This document shows, piece after piece, positions 45,356 through 54,774 of a stretch of DNA of 64,000 nucleotides. Both the position numbers and the translations under genes were made by a program. Under the pieces are notes generated by a model. The model did no database searches and had not been told where the DNA came from. It worked only from the letters and a program-made list of their open reading frames with translations. Source of the stretch: Sinorhizobium fredii USDA 205 (GTDB lineage Bacteria > Pseudomonadota > Alphaproteobacteria > Rhizobiales > Rhizobiaceae). The stretch is from the NCBI RefSeq assembly GCF_001461695.1, contig NZ_AUTC01000140.1, positions 1 to 64,000 on the forward strand, in the 5' to 3' direction. How positions within the stretch are numbered: the first letter of the stretch is position 1; each line of letters opens with the position of its first letter.

Positions 45356-46051
45356 ATGTTGAGCGTCGAAAACGTCAGCCTGCATTACGGCGCCGCCCAG
45401 GCGCTACGCAACGTCTCGTTCAAGGCCGAGATGGGCAAGATCACCTGCGTGCTGGGGCGCAACGGCGTCGGCAAGTCGAGCCTGCTTAGGGCGATCACAG
45501 GCCAGCATCCGGTGAGTTCCGGCGCAATCTCCTTCAACGGCATGCCGCTCGACGGGCTGGCGCCGTTCCGGCGCGCCAAGCACGGGGTCGGCTACGTGCC
45601 CCAGGGGCGCGAGATATTTCCCTTGTTGACGGTCAGGGAGAACCTCGAGACCGGCTATGCGCCGCTGAAGCGGGCCGAGCGCTCGATCCCAGACGACATC
45701 TTCAGCCTGTTTCCCGTGCTTCAGACCATGTTCGGCCGTCGCGGCGGCGATCTGTCGGGTGGCCAGCAGCAGCAGCTCGCCATCGCCCGCGCGCTCGTCA
45801 CCCGCCCGAAGATCCTCGTGCTCGACGAGCCTACCGAGGGCATCCAGCCGTCGATCATCAAGGACATCGGCCGGGCCATCAGATATTTGAGGGACTCGAC
45901 CGGCATGGCGATCCTGCTCGTCGAGCAGTATCTCGATTTCTGCCGCGAGCTCGCCGATCAGGTCTACATCATGGATCGCGGCGCATTTGTCCACGCGGGA
46001 CCGGCGGAGACGCTGGACACCCCGGAAGCGCGCCGTCATCTGACGGTCTAG
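45356..46051 (+). CDS. urtE: Urea ABC transporter ATPase UrtE
   Basis: The 231-residue LivF-type ATPase has Walker A GRNGVGKSSLLRA (about residue 35), signature LSGGQQQQLAIARAL (about 134) and Walker B ILVLDEPTEGIQPS (about 155). AGGAG precedes the ATG 18 bp after urtD. It completes the transporter. No urease or amidase gene follows in this window. Confidence 0.93.
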   Translation: MLSVENVSLHYGAAQALRNVSFKAEMGKITCVLGRNGVGKSSLLRAITGQHPVSSGAISFNGMPLDGLAPFRRAKHGVGYVPQGREIFPLLTVRENLETGYAPLKRAERSIPDDIFSLFPVLQTMFGRRGGDLSGGQQQQLAIARALVTRPKILVLDEPTEGIQPSIIKDIGRAIRYLRDSTGMAILLVEQYLDFCRELADQVYIMDRGAFVHAGPAETLDTPEARRHLTV

Positions 46052-46287
46052 CTGTTTTTCCACAGGGCGGAAATCAGTCCAAGATTTCAGCAGCTTGTGT
46101 CAGCTTGGGTTCGCCGCTTTTCTGCCCCGCGGCAGAAAATCCACCGTTTCAATCGATTGTGTTTGCGCGCTCCCGTGCTTTGAACCATACTGCCGCTGCA
46201 CGTTTTATGAAGGAGCATCACAATCCGTTACCGCTGACAGAATTGGCCATTTCGCGTTTCCGGCCTACCCACTCGGAGGAGACCCTA

Positions 46288-46680
46288 ATGACGAATTTCC
46301 TGCCCGCCCTTTATGAAGGGCATGCCCCGATCACGCTGCAGAATCTCTTCAGAGATGCGCTCGAAGCCTATGACGATTGGGACGAAGACATGCCCGAACC
46401 GATCGTTTCCTTCGAAGGAAAAGTGGTGCCGATCAGCGCCGTTTTCGATTGGATGCGGCCCTGCACCGACATCATGCCGGCCAATATGCTCGGCATCGTC
46501 ACCGACCGCCTGACGAAGCCCTGGAGCGGCACCGGTCCGCTCGACGAGATGACCGTCTCCACCGCCGCACGCGTCATGTCCGTGCTGGTGCGACGGCGCC
46601 TCAGGCGCTTCGGCCGCGGTTCGATCGAGGCCTTCGCCGAGCGCTTCAACCAGCCGATGCGCCCGGGACAGCCAGGCTGA
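46288..46680 (+). CDS. Small conserved protein of unknown function after urtE
   Basis: The 130-residue cytoplasmic protein is acidic in its first half (DALEAYDDWDEDMPEP, about residues 22-37) and arginine-rich in its second (VRRRLRRFGRG near 103). No motif identifies a function. The strong CGGAGGAGACC site fixes the ATG at 46288; a longer reading from 46105 has no such site. It is 236 bp after urtE, so it may have its own promoter. A long hairpin follows the stop. Confidence 0.6.
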   Translation: MTNFLPALYEGHAPITLQNLFRDALEAYDDWDEDMPEPIVSFEGKVVPISAVFDWMRPCTDIMPANMLGIVTDRLTKPWSGTGPLDEMTVSTAARVMSVLVRRRLRRFGRGSIEAFAERFNQPMRPGQPG

Positions 46681-46692
46681 GCCGTATTTTTC

Positions 46693-46727
46693 GCAAGGCA
46701 GCGCAGCGTTTGGCTGCGCTGCCTTGC
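46693..46727 (+). terminator. 15-bp perfect hairpin
   Basis: GCAAGGCAGCGCAGC pairs perfectly with GCTGCGCTGCCTTGC around a GTTTG loop, 12 bp after the small conserved gene. It lacks a 3' U-tract. Confidence 0.65.
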
Positions 46728-46949
46728 ACTTGAAGCACGTGCTCTGAACAGTAGACCGCAACCGCCTGCTGCGCCTCACCGGTTGCGGTACAGGAGGGCA
46801 GAAAATGCATCCGCCAAGCCCGATTACGCTACTATCGTGTGCAGGGTTCAGACGCGCAAATGTCGCTGTAACACGATGCTGCGTTGTTGCTCGAAAGCGC
46901 GTTGCGGTTTCGGGCACGACATGCATGGGTCGTCGCTTTACATAACTTA

Positions 46950-46963
46950 TTGGTAGCGCTACC
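46950..46963. promoter_or_regulatory. LacI/GalR-type operator TGGTAGCGCTACCA
   Basis: A perfect 14-bp palindrome with the central CG pair typical of LacI-family sites lies about 245 bp upstream of the sugar-binding protein gene. The only LacI-family gene in this window (59396) has a different palindrome next to it, so the cognate repressor is probably elsewhere. Confidence 0.65.
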
Positions 46964-47206
46964 ATTTCCACCGGACGCCCCCGGGAGGAGCCTGTCTGGC
47001 GTCACTGGACTCGCGTATCGATAGTCGTGCCGGATCGGCCACTGAAGCACTAGGTCGCGTATGACCGAGAAGGGCTTCCCAGTGGTCCGGAGCAATTCGA
47101 CTGCATTCATTAGACGGTCAGTGCTCCAACCCGCGGACATGTCTGCGGCGAACTCGATGGCGGCCCGTTCGATGCCCTGTCCCGCATGCTAACGGGAGGG
47201 AATTCG

Positions 47207-48331
47207 ATGACCAGAACCTTCGTCAGCGGCATTCTCACGGCCGCTGCGCTCGCACTTCTATCCACCACCGCCTACGCGGAACCTGAAATCGTCAGCGGTC
47301 CCGCGGCCGAGCCGGATTGCTTCGCACCGTGGGCGGCCGAAACCAAATTCTTCAAGTTCCCGAAAAAAGATGGCCCCTATCGGGTCGCACTGGCCAACGG
47401 CTTTATTGCCAATACATGGCGCATCCAGATGATCCAGACGGCCAAGGCCTATGCCGCGCAGCCGGACATTGCCGCCAAGCTCAAGGAGTTCAAGGTCGTT
47501 TCCACCGGCGAGGATGTGCCGGCGCAGATCTCGGCGATCAACAACTTCATCGATTCCGGCTATGACGCGATCATCGTCAATGCGCAGAACCCGACCGCCT
47601 TCGGTCCGGTCATCAAGCGCGCCAAGGAAGCCGGAATCGTCCTCGTCGCCTTCGACAACATTCTCGACACCGAGGATGCCATCAATGTCAACGTCGACCA
47701 GAAGGGCCTCGGCGTGCTCTGGGCGAACTGGCTGGCCAAGCATCTTCCGGAAGGTGGCAAGATCCTCGAAGTGCGCGGCGTCGCCGGCACATCGGTCGAT
47801 ACCGACCGCCACAACGGCATTCATGAAACCTTCGCGGCGACTGGCAAGAAGTGGGACGTCGTCGAGGTGATCGGCAAGTGGGACGACCCGACCGCGCAGA
47901 AGGCGACGGCCGATGCGATTGCCGTGCACAAGAAGTTTGACGGCATCACCGCGCAGGGCGGCGATACCGGCGTCGTGCAGGCGATGATCGATGCCGGCCA
48001 TCCCTTCGTGCCGTTCGGCGGCGAGACGGAGAACGGCTTTCGCAAGTTCTGCGCCAAGCATGCCGGCGAGGGCCTGAAGTGCTCGTCGGCGGGCACCGGC
48101 CCGGCGCAAGTCGCCGTCGCGGTCAAGACGGCGATCGCAGCCCTCGAGGGACAGGTGGTGCCGCAATCGATCAAGCTGCCGCTGGCGATCGTCGAGGACC
48201 CGAACTTCAAGGAAGGCCAGGACTTCTATCCAGACCAGTCGGACAACTTCTTCGTCGGCAACGCCTTCCCGACCTGCGGCATCAACTTCACGGCGCAGGA
48301 GATCATGGGTCAGACGAAGGAAAACCAGTAG
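47207..48331 (+). CDS. Sugar ABC transporter binding protein, possibly L-fucose
   Basis: The 374-residue protein has a signal peptide (GILTAAALALLSTTAYA, cleavage near residue 25) and a type I sugar-binding fold: VALANGFIANTWRIQMI (about 61), VVSTGEDVPAQISAINNFI (about 100) and GGETENGFRKFC (about 267). ACGGGAGGG is a strong ribosome binding site. It heads an operon with an RbsA-type ATPase, two permeases and L-fuconate dehydratase, so L-fucose or a related sugar is the probable ligand. A stable hairpin separates it from the ATPase. Confidence 0.8.
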   Translation: MTRTFVSGILTAAALALLSTTAYAEPEIVSGPAAEPDCFAPWAAETKFFKFPKKDGPYRVALANGFIANTWRIQMIQTAKAYAAQPDIAAKLKEFKVVSTGEDVPAQISAINNFIDSGYDAIIVNAQNPTAFGPVIKRAKEAGIVLVAFDNILDTEDAINVNVDQKGLGVLWANWLAKHLPEGGKILEVRGVAGTSVDTDRHNGIHETFAATGKKWDVVEVIGKWDDPTAQKATADAIAVHKKFDGITAQGGDTGVVQAMIDAGHPFVPFGGETENGFRKFCAKHAGEGLKCSSAGTGPAQVAVAVKTAIAALEGQVVPQSIKLPLAIVEDPNFKEGQDFYPDQSDNFFVGNAFPTCGINFTAQEIMGQTKENQ

Positions 48332-48354
48332 GTCTCTGGGCTTTCCTGAGCACT

Positions 48355-48380
48355 ATGCCGCGTGCGTGCGCACGCGGCAT
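48355..48380 (+). promoter_or_regulatory. Intercistronic hairpin after the binding-protein gene
   Basis: ATGCCGCGTGCG and CGCACGCGGCAT form a perfect 12-bp inverted repeat around TG, between the binding-protein and ATPase genes. Such hairpins usually let the binding protein be expressed above the membrane components by stabilising or partly terminating the message. Confidence 0.7.
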
Positions 48381-48410
48381 GCGTAAGAGAATCGGGAGCC
48401 GAGGCGACGG

Positions 48411-49964
48411 ATGGCGATGTCAGAGATACAGGCGACGTCCCCGCTCTTCCGGATGGAAGGCGTGTCGAAGCGTTATGGCGGGGTTCGTGCCCTGGAAAAT
48501 GCCCATCTCGCCGTGGAGGCGGGCCGTATTCATGCGATTCTCGGAGAGAACGGCGCAGGCAAGTCGACGCTGATCAAGATCATGGCCGGGGTGGTGGCGC
48601 CGGACGAGGGCCGCATGCTGCTCGACGGTCAGGACGCCACCTTCCGCTCGCCGGCTGGGGCTTCTGCCGCCGGCATTGCCTGCGTCTTTCAGGAACTGTC
48701 GCTGATCCCGGATCTCAGCGTCGCCGACAATATCGCCATCGCCAATCCGCCACGCCGCTTCGGCCTGATCGACCGGCGGGCCCAGCGGGCGATCGCCGAG
48801 GAGGCGCTCGCCCGGGCCGGCGCCGAAGACATACACCCGCGAACCCTGGTCAAGGACCTGCCCTTGTCGCGCCGCCAAATGGTCGAGATCGCCAAGGCGC
48901 TGGCTTCCGGGCCGCGCATCCTGATCCTCGACGAAGCAACCTCGGCGCTGACGGCCGGCGACGTCGCCAAGGTGTTTGCCGTGCTCAAGGGCCTGCGTTC
49001 CGAAGGTCTGGCGCTGCTCTATATCTCGCATCGCATGCATGAGATCGCCGAACTCGCCGACACATGCACCGTGTTCCGCAACGGCCGCAACGTGGCGAGC
49101 TTTTCTGCCGGTAGCCGGACCAACAGCGAGGTCGTCGAAATGATGATCGGGCGCGAATACAGCAACATCTTCCCGCCGCGGCAGAAGCGCGCGATCGAAC
49201 AGGGCAGGGCCCCGGTGCTCGAATGCCGTAGTCTCGGCTGGAGCGACCGGCTGCGCGATATTTCCTTCTCGGTCGGCGAGGGGGAGGTCGTCGGGCTCGG
49301 CGGGCTCGAAGGCCAGGGCCAGCGGCTCTTGCTTCTCGCCCTCTTCGGCGTGCTGCGGGGGATGACCGGTTCGGTGCTCATCGACGGTGCGCCGGTGGCA
49401 ATCAGCGATCCGGCGGCGGCGCGAAAACCACCGCATTGCATGGCGCTGATCCCGGAGGACCGCAAGACCGAGGGGCTGATGCTGCCGATGACCGTCCGGG
49501 AAAATCTCTCCTTTGCCGCCCTCGACCGCGTTTCACGCGGCGGCGTCATAGACCGGGCGAAGGAGGAGCAACTGATCGATGAGATGCTGCGGCTCTTGGA
49601 AATCAAGACCGCGGGCCTCGACGTGCCCGTCGGCGCGCTTTCCGGCGGCAACCAGCAGAAGGTCGTCATCGCCAAATGGCTGATGCGCAAGCCGCGGATC
49701 ATCCTGCTCAACGATCCGACACGCGGTATCGACGTCGGGACCAAGCAGGAGCTCTATCGCCTGCTTCGGCAACTGGCGGAGACGGGCGCTGCGATCGTCT
49801 TCTATTCGACCGACTATGACGAACTGATCGGCTGCTGCGACCGGGTCCTGGTTCTCTATGACGGGCGCATCGTCCGCGAGCTCGAAGGCGATGAGATCAG
49901 CGAACGGGCGCTGATCGCCAGCGCGCTCAATGTCGAGGCTGGGCATGAAGGAACGGCGGCATGA
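48411..49964 (+). CDS. Sugar ABC transporter ATPase (RbsA-type)
   Basis: The 517-residue double ABC protein has Walker A GENGAGKST (about residue 45), signature-like LPLSRRQMVEIAKAL (about 149) and Walker B ILILDEATSAL in the first domain. The second domain has a degenerate P-loop (GLEGQGQRL) and LSGGNQQKVVIAKWL (about 408). It overlaps the first permease gene by 4 bp. GAGGCGACGG precedes the ATG. Confidence 0.88.
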   Translation: MAMSEIQATSPLFRMEGVSKRYGGVRALENAHLAVEAGRIHAILGENGAGKSTLIKIMAGVVAPDEGRMLLDGQDATFRSPAGASAAGIACVFQELSLIPDLSVADNIAIANPPRRFGLIDRRAQRAIAEEALARAGAEDIHPRTLVKDLPLSRRQMVEIAKALASGPRILILDEATSALTAGDVAKVFAVLKGLRSEGLALLYISHRMHEIAELADTCTVFRNGRNVASFSAGSRTNSEVVEMMIGREYSNIFPPRQKRAIEQGRAPVLECRSLGWSDRLRDISFSVGEGEVVGLGGLEGQGQRLLLLALFGVLRGMTGSVLIDGAPVAISDPAAARKPPHCMALIPEDRKTEGLMLPMTVRENLSFAALDRVSRGGVIDRAKEEQLIDEMLRLLEIKTAGLDVPVGALSGGNQQKVVIAKWLMRKPRIILLNDPTRGIDVGTKQELYRLLRQLAETGAAIVFYSTDYDELIGCCDRVLVLYDGRIVRELEGDEISERALIASALNVEAGHEGTAA

Positions 49965-50941
49965 GCGAATGGCGCTATTGGCTTAACGAACAGCGCGGCA
50001 CGCTGACGGGCCTTGCGATCTTCCTGGTGATGTTTTCCGTCTATGTGGCCAATCATCCTGCCGGCTTCACCGCCAATGTCGTCCACACTGCCGCCAACAA
50101 GGGCGTGCTGCTCGCCTTCGTCGCCATGGCGCAGGCGCTGGTGGTGATCACCGCCGGGATCGATCTGTCGGTCGGCATGATCCTGGTGCTCACCAACTGC
50201 CTTGCCTCCTGGATCGTCGTCGGCGCAGCGGTGCCGACCACCCTCGGAGTGGTCGCCGTGCTGGCGACGGGAACGATCTGCGGCGCGATCAACGGCGCGC
50301 TGGTGATCTACGGGCGCCTGCAGCCGATCGTGGCGACGATCGCGACCGGGGCCGTCTATTTCGGCCTTGGGCTGTTGCTCAGGCCCTTTCCCGGGGGGTC
50401 GGTCAACGAGGATCTCGCTGACGCGCTGACCGGCCGGCTGTTCGGCGTCATTCCGTCGAGCCTCGTCGCACTCGCGGCCGTCGTGCTGATCATCTGGCTG
50501 CCCTTCCGGAAATCGGTCGCGGGGCGGGCAGCCTTCGCGGCGGGCTCTTCCGAACCGGCCGCCTTCATGTCCGGCGTGCCGATCCGCCGCGGCAAGTTCG
50601 CGGCCTATCTGCTCAGCGGGCTGCTCGCCGGAATGGGCGGCCTGTTCCTCACCTTCTTCACCTATACCGGCGAGGCGGCCTATGCGAGCGGCAGCGCCTA
50701 TACGCTCTGGTCGATCGCCGCGGTCGTGCTTGGCGGCGTGTCGCTCTATGGCGGCCGCGGTAGCGCCGTCGGAGCGATCTTCGGCGCCTTTGCGGCCCGC
50801 ACCACCGGCGACATGCTGTTCGCCTTCGATGTCGACCCGCTGTGGCAGCCCTTGCTCCAGGGCATCGTGCTGATGATCGCCGTCAGCATCGGTTCGTTGG
50901 CGCTTTTGCGGGTCCGAAACCGGCTGGACTGGTTTCAATGA
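49961..50941 (+). CDS. Sugar ABC transporter permease 1
   Basis: The 326-residue RbsC-family permease has TAGIDLSVGMILVL (about residues 64-77) and a late VLGGVSLYGGRGSAVGAIFG (about 255). Its start overlaps the ATPase stop, and its stop overlaps the second permease start. Having two different permease genes predicts a heterodimeric channel, unlike the single permease of the apiose importer. Confidence 0.87.
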   Translation: MSEWRYWLNEQRGTLTGLAIFLVMFSVYVANHPAGFTANVVHTAANKGVLLAFVAMAQALVVITAGIDLSVGMILVLTNCLASWIVVGAAVPTTLGVVAVLATGTICGAINGALVIYGRLQPIVATIATGAVYFGLGLLLRPFPGGSVNEDLADALTGRLFGVIPSSLVALAAVVLIIWLPFRKSVAGRAAFAAGSSEPAAFMSGVPIRRGKFAAYLLSGLLAGMGGLFLTFFTYTGEAAYASGSAYTLWSIAAVVLGGVSLYGGRGSAVGAIFGAFAARTTGDMLFAFDVDPLWQPLLQGIVLMIAVSIGSLALLRVRNRLDWFQ

Positions 50942-51930
50942 GCGAGACCTCCGAAAGCCGCTTGTCCGTCAAGGCGCGTCTGCCCGCCTTGCTCCGCCGC
51001 GCCGATCCGGCCGTGCTTACCGCCTTCGGCTGCATCCTGCTGCTGCTCCTTCTCGGCAGTCTTTATTCCAGCAATTTCTTGTCGCCCGACTACCTGCTGC
51101 AGCAGCTCAAGGTCGCCTCGTTCCTCGGCGTGGTGTCTGCCGGCATGATGATCGTCATTCTGCTCGGCCACATCGATCTTTCGGTGCCGTGGGTGATGAC
51201 GATGGGCGCGATGATGGCCTGCGCCGCAGCCGGGTTCGGAGCGACAGGCGCCTTCGTCGCTATCCCGGTCGGGGTTCTCTGCGGCATGGCTCTCGGCCTC
51301 CTGAACGGCTTTGGCGTCGCCTATCTGCGCATTCCCTCGATGATCGTCACGCTTGCCTCCAATGTCGTGGCGCAGGGACTGATGGTCGTCTACACCGGCG
51401 GCTTCTCGCCGCAGGATTCGGCGCCGCCTGCCATACGCTGGCTGGCGACCGGCACACTCGTGCCGGGCGTTCCGAACGCCATCCTTGTCTGGCTTGCCGT
51501 CAGCGCGGCGATGGTGTTTCTGCTCGCCCGCACCGCCTTCGGTCGCGCCGTTTATGGGATCGGCAACAGCGAGCGTGCCGCCTTTCTCTCCGGCGTCGGC
51601 ACGCGGCGCGTCGTCATGATCGCCTTCATACTTTCGGGCGCCCTGAGCGCCTTCGGCGGCGTGCTGCTCGCCGGCTATGCCTCCAAGGCGGCGCAGGCGA
51701 TGGGCGACGCCTATCTGCTGCCGTCGATCGCCGCGGTCGTGCTCGGCGGCACCTCCATCCTCGGCGGCCGCGGCTCCTATCTCGGCACGGTGGCGGGCGT
51801 CATTTTGATCACGCTCCTGCAGTCCATCCTCTCGGTCATGCAGATGCCGGAAGCCGGCCGCCAGATCGTCTACGGCATCGTCATTATCGTCATGCTGCTG
51901 CTCTACGGCCGGGCGCCGCCGAGCCGCTGA
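50938..51930 (+). CDS. Sugar ABC transporter permease 2
   Basis: The 330-residue RbsC-family permease has LLGHIDLSVPWVMTMGAM (about residues 76-93) and AVVLGGTSILGGRGSYLGT (about 264). The ATG at 50938 overlaps the preceding stop by 4 bp; longer in-frame readings run through the first permease gene and are discounted. It presumably pairs with permease 1. Confidence 0.87.
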   Translation: MSETSESRLSVKARLPALLRRADPAVLTAFGCILLLLLLGSLYSSNFLSPDYLLQQLKVASFLGVVSAGMMIVILLGHIDLSVPWVMTMGAMMACAAAGFGATGAFVAIPVGVLCGMALGLLNGFGVAYLRIPSMIVTLASNVVAQGLMVVYTGGFSPQDSAPPAIRWLATGTLVPGVPNAILVWLAVSAAMVFLLARTAFGRAVYGIGNSERAAFLSGVGTRRVVMIAFILSGALSAFGGVLLAGYASKAAQAMGDAYLLPSIAAVVLGGTSILGGRGSYLGTVAGVILITLLQSILSVMQMPEAGRQIVYGIVIIVMLLLYGRAPPSR

Positions 51931-52006
51931 TACAAGTCGTCGCTGCGGGGTGGTATCATCCGGCCGCGCCGCCCGGTTCGCGACTGAATGAAAAACGGAG
52001 CATGCC

Positions 52007-53284
52007 ATGACCCACATCGTCGATCTCCGCGTCTACGATCTGCGCTTTCCGACGTCGCAAAGCCTCGACGGGTCGGACGCAATGAACCCGGACCCGGACT
52101 ATTCGGCCGCCTATGTCATTCTCGACACCGATCGGCCGGGGCTCGCCGGCCATGGCCTCACCTTCACTATCGGCCGCGGCAACGACATCTGCTGCATGGC
52201 GATCAAGGCCATGCGGCACCTGGTCGTCGGTCAGGAGATCGAGACCATTCGAAGCGAGCCGGGCCGCTTCTGGCGCCATCTGACCGACGACAGCCAGTTG
52301 CGCTGGATCGGCCCGGAGAAGGGCGCGATCCATCTCGCCACCGGGGCGATCGTCAATGCCGTCTGGGACCTGATCGCCAAGGAAGCGGGCAAGCCTGTCT
52401 GGCGTCTGGTGGCCGAGATGTCCGTGGAGGAGATCGTCGATATCGTCGACTACCGCTACCTGACCGACGTGCTGACGCGCGAGGAAGCGATCGAGATCCT
52501 AAAACGCGCCGATCCCGGCAAGGCGGAGCGCATCGCGACGCTCGAGAAGGAGGGCTACCCCTGCTATACGACATCGGCCGGCTGGCTCGGCTACGACGAT
52601 GCGAAGCTCCGGCGGCTCGCGCAGGAAGCGGTCGACCAGGGCTTCAATCACATCAAGATGAAGGTCGGGCGAGACCTCGCCGACGATATCCGCCGGCTGA
52701 CGATCGTCCGCGAGGTGATCGGTCCCGACCGCTATCTGATGATCGACGCCAACCAGGTCTGGGAGGTCAAGGAGGCGATCGACTGGGTGAGGGCGCTGGC
52801 CTTCGCCAAGCCCTTCTTCATCGAGGAGCCGACGAGCCCTGACGATGTCGCCGGCCACCGCAAGATCCGCGCGGCGATCGCGCCGATCAAGGTCGCGACC
52901 GGCGAAATGTGCCAGAACCGCATTCTCTTCAAGCAGTTCATCGCCGAGGGCGCGATCGACATCGTGCAGGTCGACGCCTGCAGGCTCGGAGGCCTGAACG
53001 AAGTGCTTTCCGTGCTGCTGATGGCAGCGAAGTACCAGCTGCCGGTTTGGCCGCATGCCGGCGGTGTGGGCCTCTGCGAATATGTGCAGCATCTGTCGAT
53101 GATCGACTATGTTGCCGTTTCCGGCACCAAGGACGGCCGCGTGATCGAGTATGTCGACCACTTGCACGAGCATTTCGTCGATCCCTGCATCATCAGAAAT
53201 GCCGCTTACGTGCCGCCGCAGCGGCCCGGCTTTTCGATCGAGATGAAGCCTCAGTCGATCGACACCTACACCTTTCGCGCCTAG
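52007..53284 (+). CDS. fucD: L-fuconate dehydratase (enolase superfamily)
   Basis: The 425-residue protein has the mandelate-racemase-type barrel. It has catalytic HIKMKVG (Lys about residues 218-220), metal ligands DANQVW (about 247) and EEPTSPDD (about 274), GEMCQNR (about 302), and WPHAGG with the general-base His (about 350). The long N-terminal capping domain with DAMNPDPDYSAAYV fits the L-fuconate dehydratase subgroup, which converts L-fuconate to 2-keto-3-deoxy-L-fuconate. It ends the transporter operon, 76 bp after permease 2. Confidence 0.85.
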   Translation: MTHIVDLRVYDLRFPTSQSLDGSDAMNPDPDYSAAYVILDTDRPGLAGHGLTFTIGRGNDICCMAIKAMRHLVVGQEIETIRSEPGRFWRHLTDDSQLRWIGPEKGAIHLATGAIVNAVWDLIAKEAGKPVWRLVAEMSVEEIVDIVDYRYLTDVLTREEAIEILKRADPGKAERIATLEKEGYPCYTTSAGWLGYDDAKLRRLAQEAVDQGFNHIKMKVGRDLADDIRRLTIVREVIGPDRYLMIDANQVWEVKEAIDWVRALAFAKPFFIEEPTSPDDVAGHRKIRAAIAPIKVATGEMCQNRILFKQFIAEGAIDIVQVDACRLGGLNEVLSVLLMAAKYQLPVWPHAGGVGLCEYVQHLSMIDYVAVSGTKDGRVIEYVDHLHEHFVDPCIIRNAAYVPPQRPGFSIEMKPQSIDTYTFRA

Positions 53285-53499
53285 CGACAAGGTCGAGGCG
53301 GGAGAAATGGCTTGACGCGAATCAGAGGATGAATCATTCCTGTAACGGAATGGACCGCATATTCAGTATTTCAGCGTAGTTCAGCGATTGACCTGTAAAG
53401 GAACGCGACGGGCGCATTTATGCGGCCGGCGAAGGGATGGCTGTTGTCATTCGGTTGCGGCTCGAGGCGCGAATGTGCAATGCACGAGGGATTTCGACG

Positions 53500-54771
53500 A
53501 TGGACATGACAGGATCGGCCGTGGACGCCGCAAGCGCAGTGGGTAAGGCGACGAACGCTGCGGGCAGGTCCGCCGACGAGGCGATCGCGGCGGATGCGCG
53601 GGCGCTTTCCGAGCAGTTGAAGGCGATGCGCGACCGCCTGTTCGCGCCGACGGCGATGAAGACGCTGCGGAGCTTCACTTCTGGCGAAGCGGCAAAGCTG
53701 ATCGGCGTTTCCGACGGCTATCTCAGGCAATTGTCGCTTGCCGGCGAGGGGCCGCAGCCCGATACCGGAATTGGCGGGCGCCGCTCCTATTCGCTCTCCG
53801 ACATCAATGCGCTGCGCCGCCATCTTGCCGAACAGGCGCTTGCCAAGGGCAATGCCGTTAAGGCACGCGGCTATGTGAACTGGCGCGACGGCGCGGGGGG
53901 CGAGCATCTACAGGTCATCTCGGTGACTAATTTCAAGGGCGGCTCCGGCAAGACGACCTCGTCGGTCCATCTCGCCCAATATCTCGCTTTGACCGGCCAC
54001 CGGGTGCTGGCGGTGGACCTCGACCCTCAGGCCTCGCTTTCGGCGCTGTTCGGCTATCAGCCGGAACTGGATCTGACCGGCAACGACACGCTCTATGGCG
54101 CGATCCGCTACGACGCCGAGGCGCGGCCGCTAAGAGAGATCATCCGCAAGACCTACTTCGACGGGCTCGACCTAGTGCCAGGCAACCTCGAACTGCAGGA
54201 ATTCGAGCACACGACGCCGCAGGCGTTGAGCGCGCGCCAGAACGGCACCGATGCCGGGCCGTTGTTCTTCGCCCGCGTCCAGGCCGCTCTCGCAAGTGTC
54301 GCCGACGACTACGACGTCGTCGTCATCGACTGCCCGCCGCAACTCGGCTACCTGACGCTGTCGGCGCTCTGCGCCTCCACCTCGGTCATCGTCACCGTGC
54401 ATCCGCAGATGCTCGACGTCGCCTCGATGAACCAGTTCCTCTACATGACCTCGGACCTGTTGAGCGTCGTGCGCGAGGCCGGCGGCGAGCTCAATTTCGA
54501 CTTCCTGCGCTATCTCGTCACCCGCTTCGAGCCCAATGACGGGCCGCAGGCGCAGATCGTCGGCTTCATGCGCTCGCTGTTCGGCGATCGGGTGCTGACC
54601 TCGGCGATGGTCAAGTCGACGGCGATCTCGGACGCGGGTCTTACCAAGCAGACGCTCTACGAGGTCGGCCGCGAGAACTTCACCCGCGCCACTTACGACC
54701 GGGCGATCGAGTCGCTGAACGCCGTCAACGGCGAGATCGAGGCTCTCATTCACGCGGCATGGGGGCGCTAA
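53500..54771 (+). CDS. repA: RepA, ParA-type partition ATPase of the repABC family
   Basis: The 423-residue protein has an N-terminal helix-turn-helix region (FTSGEAAKLIGVSDGYLRQL, about residues 60-79) and a ParA ATPase with deviant Walker A FKGGSGKTT (about 147) and Walker B VVIDCPPQLGYL (about 272). These are the features of RepA from rhizobial repABC plasmids. The start at 53500 has GAGGG upstream; earlier in-frame starts are discounted. The fixed RepA-RepB order is present, but no repC follows, so the pair cannot be a normal repABC replicon. Confidence 0.9.
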   Translation: MDMTGSAVDAASAVGKATNAAGRSADEAIAADARALSEQLKAMRDRLFAPTAMKTLRSFTSGEAAKLIGVSDGYLRQLSLAGEGPQPDTGIGGRRSYSLSDINALRRHLAEQALAKGNAVKARGYVNWRDGAGGEHLQVISVTNFKGGSGKTTSSVHLAQYLALTGHRVLAVDLDPQASLSALFGYQPELDLTGNDTLYGAIRYDAEARPLREIIRKTYFDGLDLVPGNLELQEFEHTTPQALSARQNGTDAGPLFFARVQAALASVADDYDVVVIDCPPQLGYLTLSALCASTSVIVTVHPQMLDVASMNQFLYMTSDLLSVVREAGGELNFDFLRYLVTRFEPNDGPQAQIVGFMRSLFGDRVLTSAMVKSTAISDAGLTKQTLYEVGRENFTRATYDRAIESLNAVNGEIEALIHAAWGR

Positions 54772-54774
54772 GTC

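Larger units (their letters stand above)
46681..47206. other. Non-coding interval between the urt region and the fucose-type transporter
   Basis: This 526-bp stretch contains a terminator-like hairpin (46693-46727), a LacI-type palindrome (46950-46963) and the leader of the binding-protein gene. A minus-strand frame at 46832-47140 shows no recognisable domain and no ribosome binding site, and crosses the palindrome, so I do not call it a gene. Confidence 0.6.

Noticed and set aside
46832..47140. Minus-strand frame of 102 codons before the fucose-type operon
   Set aside because: No ribosome binding site, no recognisable domain, and it overlaps the LacI-type palindrome in a promoter region. 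It could be a gene relic, but nothing supports that positively.
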